A DNA stretch of 64,000 nt from Pseudomonadota bacterium (GTDB lineage Bacteria > Pseudomonadota > Gammaproteobacteria > Steroidobacterales > Woeseiaceae): the NCBI GenBank assembly GCA_022573655.1, contig JACZTO010000001.1, positions 94,169 to 158,168 of the forward strand, given 5' to 3'. Of this stretch, positions 1 to 8,616 are shown piece after piece (the stretch's first letter is position 1; each line of letters begins with the position of its first letter). The notes under the pieces were generated by a model. It searched no databases and was not told the origin of the DNA. It was given only the letters and a program-made list of their open reading frames with translations. A program made the translations under genes and the position numbers.

Positions 1-688
1 CAATGCCTGGCATCGATGCAACACTCAGTGTTGCTGTATGTCCGGCTGCAAATTTAGCCAGCTCCGCCTGCGGAATCTGCAGGTATGCGACGAGATCAGA
101 TGTGTCTGTTATGCGAAACGCGATATCGCCAAGGCTTAAGTTCTGGCCAAGCTTTACATTGCGCGCGGATACAACGCCGGAAATCGTCGCGCGGATGCTC
201 GCATAATCATAATTCAGCTGTTTCAGGTCGTAGGATGCCTCCAGTGCGGCAAGGTCGTATTGCATTCCCTCAAACATCGAGGCACTGATCAGCCCACGTT
301 TGTGCAGGTCCGCATTGCGCTTGTATTCCTTTTTCGCCCGCTCAAGATTGGCTTTGGCGGAAAGCGCCTCCAGTCGTGCTCGATCGCCGTCAAGACGAGC
401 CAGCATTTGACCAGCCGCAACCCAGTCGCCTTCCTCGGCCACGAGCTCGACGATTTCTCCTGCAATCTTCGCGGGCACCGGGGCGTCAGCATCAGATGAG
501 ATGATCGCTGTTGCGGCATAAGTGGCATAAATATCCGAACGATACGGCTGCGCTACCTCAACAGGTACCGGCGTTGCTGCTTGTATCGACTCAGCGTCCG
601 CAACGCTGGCCTCGCCGGTACCACATCCCGTGATGAGACTTGTACTGACCAGGGCGGTTGCAATTAGAATTGGTGTAATTGTTTTCAT
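1..688 (-). CDS. RND efflux periplasmic adaptor lipoprotein (partial, C-terminus off the left edge)
   Basis: This gene is missing from the ORF track because its stop lies outside the window; 229 codons are visible. The protein starts MKTITPILIATALV and has a lipobox ending ITGC, so it should be a lipidated periplasmic protein. The visible part then shows a barrel-sandwich (lipoyl-like) half near residues 60-90 (VAAGQMLARLDGD), a coiled-coil hairpin (about 90-150) and the returning half (IRATISGVVSARNV). This is the HlyD/MFP plan: adaptors join an inner-membrane RND pump to an outer-membrane channel. A GTG two codons upstream (694) is an alternative start. A 208-bp gap separates it from the pump operon, so it probably has its own promoter and serves a second pump to the left. 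Confidence 0.85.
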   Translation of the reverse strand, partial: MKTITPILIATALVSTSLITGCGTGEASVADAESIQAATPVPVEVAQPYRSDIYATYAATAIISSDADAPVPAKIAGEIVELVAEEGDWVAAGQMLARLDGDRARLEALSAKANLERAKKEYKRNADLHKRGLISASMFEGMQYDLAALEASYDLKQLNYDYASIRATISGVVSARNVKLGQNLSLGDIAFRITDTSDLVAYLQIPQAELAKFAAGHTATLSVASMPGI

Positions 689-709
689 TTTCACAATGCC
701 AACCTTATA

Positions 710-751
710 TAGTGTTGTAGTGAAGTATAACACTAGTTCGGTATAACGCAA
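710..751 (-). promoter_or_regulatory. Promoter with overlapping 26-bp dyad upstream of the lipoprotein adaptor
   Basis: Positions 710-735 form an imperfect inverted repeat with perfect 7-bp arms, TAGTGTT and AACACTA, and a partly symmetric centre. On the minus strand a plausible sigma70 promoter overlaps it: TTGCGT (751-746) and TATACT (729-724), 16 bp apart. A dyad over the -10 box 20-50 bp before an efflux adaptor start is typical of a TetR- or PadR-type repressor site. The binding protein is unknown. The dyad differs from the one near padR at 5787-5823. Confidence 0.45.
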
Positions 752-896
752 CTGGCAGGCTCTCATTTTGGCCAATTGGGTCCAGTGCCATAACAATCAA
801 GCAGTTACCGAATTATCCTGGGCACCCATGGGGGTACTTGACTATTAGATGCGCGGAAGCCGGTTTTGGATGGATTTTGATGCGATTTATTTCCTC

Positions 897-3800
897 TCAG
901 GGCAAAACGGACGCCTCTGCCGCTGCGCCGCCAGAACGACGCTGTCTGATGCGTTTGCTGACATTTGCCTGAATCATCAGCAGACTGGGGGTGAGCAGTA
1001 GCGTCAGAATGGTTGCGAATGCGAGGCCGCCAGCAACGGAAGAGGCCAGCTGCGTCCACCACTGCGAACTCGGTGCGCCAATCGAGATCTGGCGATCGAT
1101 CAGGTTGACATTCACACCCAGAACCATCGGCATCAGTCCGACGATGGTCGTAATCGTGGTGAGCAGAACCGGACGCAGACGAATGGCGCAGGTACGCAGT
1201 ATTGCGTTGAATGCTTCCTCGCCGCGACTGCGCAACACATTGTAGGAATCGATAAATACGATGTTGTTGTTTACGACGATTCCAGCAAGCGTGATGACGC
1301 CCACGCTGCTCATGATGACACCGAATGGTTTACCCATAATCAAATGACCCAATAACACGCCGCCGGTCGAGAACACGACGGCTGTAAGAATCAATCCGGC
1401 CTGGTAGATACTATTGAACTGAGTGACAAGAATGATGGCCATGATTGCCAGCGCCATCATCATCGCTCGTGCAAGAAAAGCCTGATCGTCTTCCTGATCC
1501 TGTGTACCACCTCTGAACGCAGTACTGACACGGGGATCAATGTTGAGAGCGGGCAATGCTTGCCGAAGATCGGCAACAATATCGGATACCAGATAACTGC
1601 TGTCGACATCCGCGTCGATGGTCATCGTGCGGCGCATGTCGGTCCTGCGAATTGTGCCTGTTCTTTGCACCGGCACGCGTTTAACAAATGTGCTGATCGG
1701 AACGAGTCCTTGTTGCGTCGGAATTCGCAACGCATCAAGTTGTGCGAGAGTACGGCTGCCTTCCGGGTAACGGACGCGAATATCGATTTCGTCATCGCTA
1801 TCGTCCGGACGGTACTCACCGATCTTGATACCGTTGGTCACGAGCTGAACCATTGCGCCAACAAGTGAAATGTCGGCGCCGAAACGCGCAGCCTCCGCAC
1901 GATCGACTTTGATCTGCCACTCGATGCCCGGCAGGGGGCGGCTGTCTTCGATGTTGACGATGCCAGGCGTCTGTTCCAAAAGTGCACGAACGTTGCCGAC
2001 GGCCGGCTCCAGAAGATCGGGGAAGCGAGACGAAAACTCGATGCGAATCGGCTTGCCGATCGGTGGGCCGGGGTCTGGTTTGCGCGTCTCTATCCGAATG
2101 CCGACGAGGTCGCTCGTGTTCGCGCGGATGTCGGCGAGAATCTCGTCAGCCGGGCGCCGTTTGTCCCACGCGATGTAGTTTAAGGTCAGGGACCCTATCT
2201 GATCTTCGGCGCCCCGATCGTTGCTGCCGGTTTTGGCATAGACGTACTCGATTTCCGGCATACCCAGTACGCGTTCTTCGACCTGACGCACGAGGAAATC
2301 ACGCTCTGTGGTCGACAAGTCGCCACGCGCGCGAATGTCGACCATGCCGAACGGTTGTTCGACATCCGGAAAATATTCGACGCCCTTGCCAAATATTCCG
2401 AAGGCGACATATACAGCAATCAGTAATGTTGTCACGCCAGCGACACCAAGCCAGGGATGTTGCAGTGAGCGGCGCAGAAAACGGATATAGCGACCGGTGA
2501 ATCCCGTCACTGTGTTCAAGTCACCGGTCTCTGCGGCGGTCAGGTTGCGCCGCGCTTCTGCGGTGCTTGCGCCTGTTTTGCCGAAAATCGAGCCGAGTGT
2601 TGGCACAAACAACAATGCCATGACCAGCGACGCGGAAAGGACGGCGATCAAAGTGATTGGCAAATACTTCATGAACTCGCCGGTTGTGCCTGGCCAGAAT
2701 GCCAAAGGCACGAAGGCGGCCAGAGTCGTGCAGGTTGACGCAATGATAGGCCAGGCCATCCGGATTGCAGCGCGTGAATATGCGTCGTAGCGGGATTCGC
2801 CCTCGGCCATGCGGCGGTCGGCCATTTCGGTAACCACGATGGCGCCGTCCACGAGCATGCCGACAGCCATGATCAGGGCGAACAGCACCATCATATTGAT
2901 TGTGATGCCAAACGAGCCGATAAGCAGGATGCCCATCAGGAAGCTGCCCGGGACGGCAATGCCGACGAGTAAGGCGGAGCGAATTCCAAGAATCCCGATG
3001 ATGACGATGAAGACCAGGAGTACGGCGATCAGGACACTGTTCTGAAGTTCGGACAACATGTCCTGCACGTCTTTCGACTTGTCGCGTGAGGCGATGACTT
3101 CAATTTCGGACGGCCAATAGGCTTGCTCCTCAACAATAATGTTTTTGACAGCCGCGATGGTGTCGATGACGTTTGCACCTGCACGTTGCACGACCTCAAT
3201 CGCAAGAGCGGGTTTACCGTTCAGCCGCGCGATACTTTCGGCATCTTTATAGGTGCGCCGCACTTTGGCAATGTCTTTGAAGTGCACAATGCGATCGCCG
3301 ACAGCCTTGATCGGCATGTCAAGCACATCCTCGGCACTCTCAAAAATTCCGGGTACTTTGACGGGAAATCTACCTGCGCTGGAATGCAGGGCGCCGGCCG
3401 CAACAAGTCGATTGTTGCGCGTGACAAAACTAATGATCTGCGCCTGGTCCAGACCATAACTTTCCATTGCCAGCGGATCGATGATGACTTCCATGAGTTC
3501 TTCGCGCGTGCCGATAAGATTGACTTCAAGGACGCCACTCAGGGCTTCCAGTTTTTCCTTGAGGTCCCTGGCGATAGTCGTGAGCATCCTCTCCGGCACG
3601 TTTCCGGCGAGGTTTAATATGAGCATTGGGTCGAAGCGCGACATCTTGACTTCGTTGACGGTCGGTTCATCTGTATCACCGGGCAACTTCGCCTTGGCTT
3701 TGTCGACCTTCTCTCGTACATCCTGCAGTGCTTTGTCCGTATTGATGCCCGCGTCAAACTCCAGCTGCACATTTGCGCCACCTTCGTACGCGTTAGCGGT

Positions 3801-4040
3801 CATTTCCTTGATGCCTTCGATCGAACGCAGTTCTTGCTCCATGGGCCGCACGAGCAGTCGTTCCGCGTCTTCCGGGGAGATTCCGTCGTGAGAGATGCTC
3901 ACATAAATGATCGGGATTTCGATATCCGGCTCGGCTTCTTTCGGGATCGACGTATAGGCGACGATGCCGCCGATCAGGACGACCAGCAGTGACAGGATCA
4001 CAGTCCGTGACCGTGACATCGCTGACTCGATGATTCCCAT
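897..4040 (-). CDS. RND family efflux transporter permease
   Basis: A 1047-residue inner-membrane proton-driven pump of the AcrB/MexF superfamily. It shows the first transmembrane helix (VILSLLVVLIGGIVAYTSIP), a large periplasmic porter loop, the helix IV proton-relay segment GMLVDGAIVVTE near residue 400, a second large loop and a C-terminal helix bundle. Length is normal for the family. The relay segment has a single Asp (VDG) where AcrB has two (VDD). The ATG overlaps the adaptor stop (TAATG), so I use 4040 rather than the longer ORF start at 4184. It is co-transcribed with the adaptor and padR. The substrate cannot be inferred. Confidence 0.93.
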   Translation of the reverse strand: MGIIESAMSRSRTVILSLLVVLIGGIVAYTSIPKEAEPDIEIPIIYVSISHDGISPEDAERLLVRPMEQELRSIEGIKEMTANAYEGGANVQLEFDAGINTDKALQDVREKVDKAKAKLPGDTDEPTVNEVKMSRFDPMLILNLAGNVPERMLTTIARDLKEKLEALSGVLEVNLIGTREELMEVIIDPLAMESYGLDQAQIISFVTRNNRLVAAGALHSSAGRFPVKVPGIFESAEDVLDMPIKAVGDRIVHFKDIAKVRRTYKDAESIARLNGKPALAIEVVQRAGANVIDTIAAVKNIIVEEQAYWPSEIEVIASRDKSKDVQDMLSELQNSVLIAVLLVFIVIIGILGIRSALLVGIAVPGSFLMGILLIGSFGITINMMVLFALIMAVGMLVDGAIVVTEMADRRMAEGESRYDAYSRAAIRMAWPIIASTCTTLAAFVPLAFWPGTTGEFMKYLPITLIAVLSASLVMALLFVPTLGSIFGKTGASTAEARRNLTAAETGDLNTVTGFTGRYIRFLRRSLQHPWLGVAGVTTLLIAVYVAFGIFGKGVEYFPDVEQPFGMVDIRARGDLSTTERDFLVRQVEERVLGMPEIEYVYAKTGSNDRGAEDQIGSLTLNYIAWDKRRPADEILADIRANTSDLVGIRIETRKPDPGPPIGKPIRIEFSSRFPDLLEPAVGNVRALLEQTPGIVNIEDSRPLPGIEWQIKVDRAEAARFGADISLVGAMVQLVTNGIKIGEYRPDDSDDEIDIRVRYPEGSRTLAQLDALRIPTQQGLVPISTFVKRVPVQRTGTIRRTDMRRTMTIDADVDSSYLVSDIVADLRQALPALNIDPRVSTAFRGGTQDQEDDQAFLARAMMMALAIMAIILVTQFNSIYQAGLILTAVVFSTGGVLLGHLIMGKPFGVIMSSVGVITLAGIVVNNNIVFIDSYNVLRSRGEEAFNAILRTCAIRLRPVLLTTITTIVGLMPMVLGVNVNLIDRQISIGAPSSQWWTQLASSVAGGLAFATILTLLLTPSLLMIQANVSKRIRQRRSGGAAAEASVLP

Positions 4041-5176
4041 TAGTCGTGAGCCTCGCCAGGGGTCCGAATAGCGACGGTAGTGTTGACGTTGGCTTCCGGG
4101 ATCGCTGCGACGACAGAACCGTTGGTCACGTAGCCCTGCCCGACTGTGATTATCGTCGCCGTCTGCGGCAGGCCGGCGAGCCATACGCTGTCATTTGATG
4201 ACATCACAATGTCGGCAATGACGAATTCCACCAGGCCAGCGTCATTGACGATCTTGACGCCGACATTTCCGGCGTCATCAAGAGTTAGCAGTGAAGGGGC
4301 GATCCTGTGAGCGAACACCTCCTCGGCCGGGATGTGCAGTTCGGCCGTGCCGCCGACGCGCAACGCACCGTCGGCATTGTCGACCTCCAGCTCCACGGTG
4401 AATGTTCGAGTCGCCTCGTCAGCGACGGGCGCAACATAGCGTATCCGTCCGCGCACCGTTTCACCCGTAGCAAGGGTGGCCTGGGCGTTATCGCCAACAT
4501 CAACAAAGCGAGCGTCAAATTCCGAGAGATTCGCCGATACGATAATGGTGAGGTTGTCGACGTAAATAGCAATTGGATCCCCACGCTTGACGAAATCGCC
4601 AACTTCGACAACCCGCGACAGCAACGCCCCGTCAAAGGGGGCGTCGATAGTCATATAGTCGAGGTCGAGCCGAGCGCGCGTCAACTCTGCCCTGGCGGCT
4701 TGCAGCAGCGCGACGGCTTCCTGGAGTTGCGCCTCTGAAACGTAACTCGCGGATTTCAACCTGGCACGACCTTCGTATTCGACTTCACGTTGCTTGACGG
4801 TGGCCTCTGCTTGCGCAAGACGTGCTTCCCGGTCGCGTTTGTCCAATCGCGCGATGACGACGCCGCGTTGCAGGCTGGCGCCTCGCGCGGCACCAATGTA
4901 TTCGACCCGACCATCGGTTTCCGCTGCCAATTCGACGCTTCTTGCGGGGGCGGTTTTACCGTTTACGATGATTGTCCGCATCACTTTTTCGGCCGATTGC
5001 GTACGGACTCGAACGGCGTTTTTCGACGCGTTTCTGCCCGCATCGGTTATCACGGAAGATGTGGCGACTTCCGTGGAGTCTCCGAACTGGCCCGAGATCA
5101 GCCACAGGCTGACAGCCACTACCATTCCCGCTGATATCAGCCACGATTTGAAACGCTCAATATTGCCCAATTGCAT
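4040..5176 (-). CDS. RND efflux membrane-fusion (adaptor) protein
   Basis: A 378-residue HlyD/AcrA-type adaptor. It has an N-terminal membrane anchor or uncleaved signal (WLISAGMVVAVSLWLISG) and no lipobox, unlike the adaptor at the left edge. The barrel-sandwich halves are near residues 80-105 and 170-200 (MTIDAPFDGALLSRVVEVGDFV) with a coiled-coil between them, followed by beta-barrel and membrane-proximal domains. The start at 5176 has AGGAA nine bases upstream; the ORF track start at 5275 overlaps padR and is unlikely. It lies 40 bp after padR and one base overlaps the pump gene, which indicates one operon. Confidence 0.92.
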   Translation of the reverse strand: MQLGNIERFKSWLISAGMVVAVSLWLISGQFGDSTEVATSSVITDAGRNASKNAVRVRTQSAEKVMRTIIVNGKTAPARSVELAAETDGRVEYIGAARGASLQRGVVIARLDKRDREARLAQAEATVKQREVEYEGRARLKSASYVSEAQLQEAVALLQAARAELTRARLDLDYMTIDAPFDGALLSRVVEVGDFVKRGDPIAIYVDNLTIIVSANLSEFDARFVDVGDNAQATLATGETVRGRIRYVAPVADEATRTFTVELEVDNADGALRVGGTAELHIPAEEVFAHRIAPSLLTLDDAGNVGVKIVNDAGLVEFVIADIVMSSNDSVWLAGLPQTATIITVGQGYVTNGSVVAAIPEANVNTTVAIRTPGEAHD

Positions 5177-5216
5177 TTGTCTGTATTCCTGTTTTAGGGT
5201 CTGCTCGGTCAGCCGT

Positions 5217-5759
5217 TTATCGGATTGCCGTCTGCGCTTTGTGTTCCTCGGCCAGTAAGTGCCGATTATTTTCAACGTATGCCTTTACTGCCTCGGTAAC
5301 GGCCCGGCCAAAACCCAGGACGAAACGCATGCCAGGAGGCCAGTCCTGCATGCCGTCGCACTCGATTTTCGAGAACATGGTGAGGTAGCGCTCGGTGTCT
5401 TCAATGCGGCTGTCCAGAACTAATTCGACTTGTTCAGAGCTCATCAAATGTGCAAAACACATCGTCGCAAGAAACTCCGAGCGAACTTTGTGACTGGGCG
5501 CCGGATCTTCGAGCGCCTTCAACAGATATGTGTGACCTGCAGTCGTAATCTGATAGACCTTGCGGTCAGGCTTGCCTTCTTGCGGAATATGCTCACAGCT
5601 TACGAGGCCCTGTTCCGCCAGCGATGACAGCGCTGGATATATAGAGCCGTAGCCAGCAGCAAAGAAGTGACCGAATGTCGATTCAAAATGCTTCTTCAGG
5701 TCGTAGCCGGACGCCTCTCCATCCGTCAGCATTCCGAGGCAAACTGTTTTTACGTCCAT
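5217..5759 (-). CDS. PadR family transcriptional regulator
   Basis: A 180-residue protein with the PadR winged helix at the N-terminus (VCLGMLTDGEASGYDLKKHFES, then a wing with GKPDRKVYQITTAG) and a helical C-terminal dimerisation domain. PadR proteins are mostly repressors that release DNA when they bind a small effector. The start at 5759 is preceded by GGAAG eight bases upstream; the longer ORF (5948) would run through the inverted repeat at 5787-5823. As first gene of the padR-adaptor-pump operon it probably senses a pump substrate and represses its own operon. Confidence 0.9.
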   Translation of the reverse strand: MDVKTVCLGMLTDGEASGYDLKKHFESTFGHFFAAGYGSIYPALSSLAEQGLVSCEHIPQEGKPDRKVYQITTAGHTYLLKALEDPAPSHKVRSEFLATMCFAHLMSSEQVELVLDSRIEDTERYLTMFSKIECDGMQDWPPGMRFVLGFGRAVTEAVKAYVENNRHLLAEEHKAQTAIR

Positions 5760-5786
5760 GAGTTGTCTTCCAGCAGTGGTCCGCGC

Positions 5787-5823
5787 ATATATCGGGGCGA
5801 TGCATACTATCAGTCCGATATAT
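5787..5823 (-). promoter_or_regulatory. Inverted repeat upstream of padR, candidate operator
   Basis: Perfect 9-bp arms ATATATCGG (5787-5795) and CCGATATAT (5815-5823) are separated by 19 bp, 28 bp before the padR start. The position suits autoregulation of the padR efflux operon. That PadR binds here is inferred from location only. Confidence 0.45.
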
Positions 5824-5888
5824 AAATACCAGCGATTTACAGCAGAAAGTTGAGGAACCCAAAAAAGACTTATAAAACAGCCGTATAC

Positions 5889-5922
5889 AAAAATCCTGAC
5901 CGCAGGAGTAAAGCGCGGGGTC
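5889..5922 (-). terminator. Possible terminator of the flavoprotein gene
   Basis: On the minus strand a GC-rich stem (GACC..CGC pairing with GCG.GTC, with a bulge) is followed shortly by AGGATTTTTG. It lies about 70 bp past the stop of the gene at 5994-7340 and before padR. The stem is imperfect, so the call is weak. Confidence 0.3.
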
Positions 5923-5993
5923 GAAATTCCAGGCGCATGTGCGCGCAAACGCGACAGGTTGGCTGAGTTATCGCACCTGCGCAGTGCCTGACA

Positions 5994-7340
5994 CTATTCG
6001 AAATTCCGCGCCAGGTAGGGATTGAGGAGGCGGTTTTCGGGGTCCATTTGTCGCCGGATCTTGCGGAAAAACTCCAGTCGACTTGTGTAGATTTGCGATG
6101 CATATCCATCACGCAGCGCGAGCGACTGGCTAAACAGCGGGATGCCGCCCCAATTTTCGGCGAAGTCTGCCAAGTCAATCGCGAAGTCCTCCCAGCCGCG
6201 GGACTGCGTCGATATCGTTTGCAAAGCGATAAGCGTTTCATCGAACGATGGCGACAGCAATGCGCTGCGGTCGCGGCCAACACGAAACCCGGTTGCGGGC
6301 ATATCGCATCGATATCCTGTGCGTTCAAAAATCTCCTGGCAAAATCTAGTATAGGCTTTGATTACAATTGAAAAATCGACAGCCGGGAAACACCAGGTTG
6401 AGTAAAGCAGATTGCCAGGACTCTTGCGTCTGCGCCTGCCGCATGCATTGTTGCCGCTATTGACGAGCCTCGTCGTGAGGAGTCCGTGTGTCGCTGCCGA
6501 TAGTTTGTCGATAATCTGGAATCGAACTGACGGAATGGGCAAGACGCGACTCAGCGACTTGAATACATGCGGGAGAACCGTGCTTTCACCCCAGTCTTTT
6601 ATTTTCCATGGCGCCCGATACGAGTTGCCAGGGGTCGTTTCATAACGCCTCAAGTCGACATACACATGATTCTTATGTGGCAGCAGATAAAACTTTAGCC
6701 CGATACTACCGGCTGCCAGCCGCTCCAAGACGGCAGCGAATTCGTCTACGGTCAGGCTTCGGTGACTCGCAGAAAAGGTTGTTATTTGTTGTACGCGCAG
6801 CGTCGCTTCGTAAATTATGCCCAGCATGCCATAGCTCATTCGAAACGCACTTAGCAGATGTTGCTGTGAGTTCGAGATTTTCATCATGCGACCGCGGGAC
6901 GTTATGACCTTCAGGCTAATGAGTTGGCTCGAGAGGAATGAAGCTTGATGGCCAATTCCGGCCCCGATGCACGGTGCGGCCAGTGCGCCACCCAGGGTGC
7001 GTTCTGTCTGGTCGTAGTTGCCGATCAGTTCAAGGCCTTTGACGGCAAGGGCGGCAATCAAGTCACCCAGGGTCACACCGGCTTCGGCGGTCACCGTATG
7101 ATTATAGGTGTCAATCGATATGATACGGTTGAGGCGTGTTGTTCGGAGTACAGTTCCCGTCACACTGGTATTGCAATCGGTATTGGAGGTACCCGTTCCC
7201 TGGGGTCGAATCGGTTGTGCGATATTTGCCTCGCCCGACAAGTATCTCATTAGCTGAGCGAGATGTGCCGGCGTACGAGTGCCGGGACGGGATGGACGTT
7301 GTACGAATCGACCCGTGTCGTAGAATTCTTGTAATTTCAT
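5994..7340 (-). CDS. FAD-binding oxidoreductase, sugar-1,4-lactone oxidase type
   Basis: A 448-residue flavoprotein with an N-terminal PCMH-type FAD domain (about 30-200; VTAEAGVTLGDLIAALAVKG, then GGALAAPCIGAGIGH) and a C-terminal ALO-like cap ending MDPENRLLNPYLA, the usual D-arabinono-1,4-lactone oxidase signature. The segment that holds the flavin-linking His in covalent members (GSGHSP) reads GTGTSNTD here, so FAD is probably held non-covalently. The start at 7340 has GGAGG five bases upstream; the ORF track start (7397) adds residues without support. No signal peptide is seen, so it should be cytoplasmic. The substrate is unknown. Confidence 0.8.
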   Translation of the reverse strand: MKLQEFYDTGRFVQRPSRPGTRTPAHLAQLMRYLSGEANIAQPIRPQGTGTSNTDCNTSVTGTVLRTTRLNRIISIDTYNHTVTAEAGVTLGDLIAALAVKGLELIGNYDQTERTLGGALAAPCIGAGIGHQASFLSSQLISLKVITSRGRMMKISNSQQHLLSAFRMSYGMLGIIYEATLRVQQITTFSASHRSLTVDEFAAVLERLAAGSIGLKFYLLPHKNHVYVDLRRYETTPGNSYRAPWKIKDWGESTVLPHVFKSLSRVLPIPSVRFQIIDKLSAATHGLLTTRLVNSGNNACGRRRRKSPGNLLYSTWCFPAVDFSIVIKAYTRFCQEIFERTGYRCDMPATGFRVGRDRSALLSPSFDETLIALQTISTQSRGWEDFAIDLADFAENWGGIPLFSQSLALRDGYASQIYTSRLEFFRKIRRQMDPENRLLNPYLARNFE

Positions 7341-7626
7341 TGGCGCCTCCAGCAGCAGACAAACTTGCCAAAGACACCAAGTGCGCGACGGTTCCACCGC
7401 AGACGCAGTGAAGTATCGTGTTGGTAACCCCGCTATCGTAGATCATGAAGACCCGTAGACCGGATGCTTTGCGACCCTGCCTTTCGACAGGTGTGCCTTT
7501 GTCAAACGAAGCGTGATCGTTGCACAGCTGAAACGGGCGTGCAACGAACTGCGCCCATCCGCCAGTTATTGTAAAGCCCGCACACCGAATATGGTTACAA
7601 CATGCGTATTGCGATAGATTGGCATA

Positions 7627-8616
7627 ATGAGCGAGATCATCGAAATCACTGCGACCCGCGCACGACAGGCTGCCGAGCGGATTTGCGATTTCATTATTCA
7701 CACACCGTTACGGCGCTCAGAGGCATTCAGTGCGAACCTTGCTGCCAACGTGTTTTTCAAACTCGAAAACCTGCAGACGACGGGATCGTTCAAATTGCGC
7801 GGCGCGACCAATCGGCTGCTGACACTGTCAGACGAAGAACGCAGCACAGGATGTGTTACGGCTTCAACCGGCAATCATGGTGCAGCGGTTGCTTGCGCAA
7901 CAAAGAAGCTTGGTGCCAGCGGCATTGTCTTCGTGCCAGAACAAACTTCGTCGGCGAAAGTCGACGCTATCAGGAGTTATGGCGGCGATGTCCGATTCTT
8001 TGGCACGGATGGTGTTGACACCGAACAACATGCACGCGAGTACGCTCAAGAAAATGAATTGTTTTACCTGTCTCCGTATAACGATGAGGAGGTCGTCGCG
8101 GGGCAGGGCAGCTGCGGCATAGAGATTGTTGAACAATTGCCAGCTATCGATGCCGCATTTATTGCGGTGGGTGGCGGTGGGTTGATAGCAGGAGTTGGCA
8201 GTGTGCTGAAAACCCACAATCCCGACATCCGAATTTTCGCCTGTCAGCCACGCGCGTCGGCGGTCATGGCGCACTCAATCGAGGCCGGCAGAATCCTGCA
8301 ACTTGAAAGTGAACCCACGTTGTCCGACGGTACCGCCGGCGGTATTGAGGCGGACACCATGACCTTTCCCCTGACTCAAGCAGTCGTCGATGAATTCGTG
8401 CTTGTTGACGAACAACAGATTGGAGCGGCGATGCGCCAATACATGGACAGCGAAGGTCACACGATAGAAGGTGCGGCCGGTGTCGCCATCGCTGGCATGA
8501 TTTGTCGCAAAGATGAAATTCGCGACAAGAATGTGGTCGTCATTATTTGCGGCGGAAATATTAGCCAGGACACACTGACACGAGTGCGCAATATGGGTAC
8601 GGACTCCGAATGCTGA
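7627..8616 (+). CDS. PLP-dependent threonine/serine dehydratase or threo-3-hydroxyaspartate ammonia-lyase family
   Basis: A 329-residue fold-type II PLP enzyme. GSFKLRGA contains the Schiff-base lysine (K56), STGNHG is the substrate loop and GGGGLIAGVGSVL binds the cofactor phosphate. There is no C-terminal ACT regulatory domain, so it resembles catabolic threonine dehydratase, serine racemase or hydroxyaspartate ammonia-lyase rather than biosynthetic IlvA. These enzymes deaminate hydroxy-amino acids to 2-oxo acids. It overlaps the amidohydrolase by 7 bases, so the two are probably translated together. About 286 bp of non-coding DNA lies upstream; I see no clear operator there. Confidence 0.85.
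   Translation: MSEIIEITATRARQAAERICDFIIHTPLRRSEAFSANLAANVFFKLENLQTTGSFKLRGATNRLLTLSDEERSTGCVTASTGNHGAAVACATKKLGASGIVFVPEQTSSAKVDAIRSYGGDVRFFGTDGVDTEQHAREYAQENELFYLSPYNDEEVVAGQGSCGIEIVEQLPAIDAAFIAVGGGGLIAGVGSVLKTHNPDIRIFACQPRASAVMAHSIEAGRILQLESEPTLSDGTAGGIEADTMTFPLTQAVVDEFVLVDEQQIGAAMRQYMDSEGHTIEGAAGVAIAGMICRKDEIRDKNVVVIICGGNISQDTLTRVRNMGTDSEC

Noticed and set aside
767-800. TGGCAC on the minus strand as a possible second sigma54 promoter
   Set aside because: No GC doublet at the required -12 distance, and no activator sites nearby.
7111-7701. 196-codon minus-strand ORF
   Set aside because: Overlaps the flavoprotein start and the ammonia-lyase gene on the other strand; no recognisable product.
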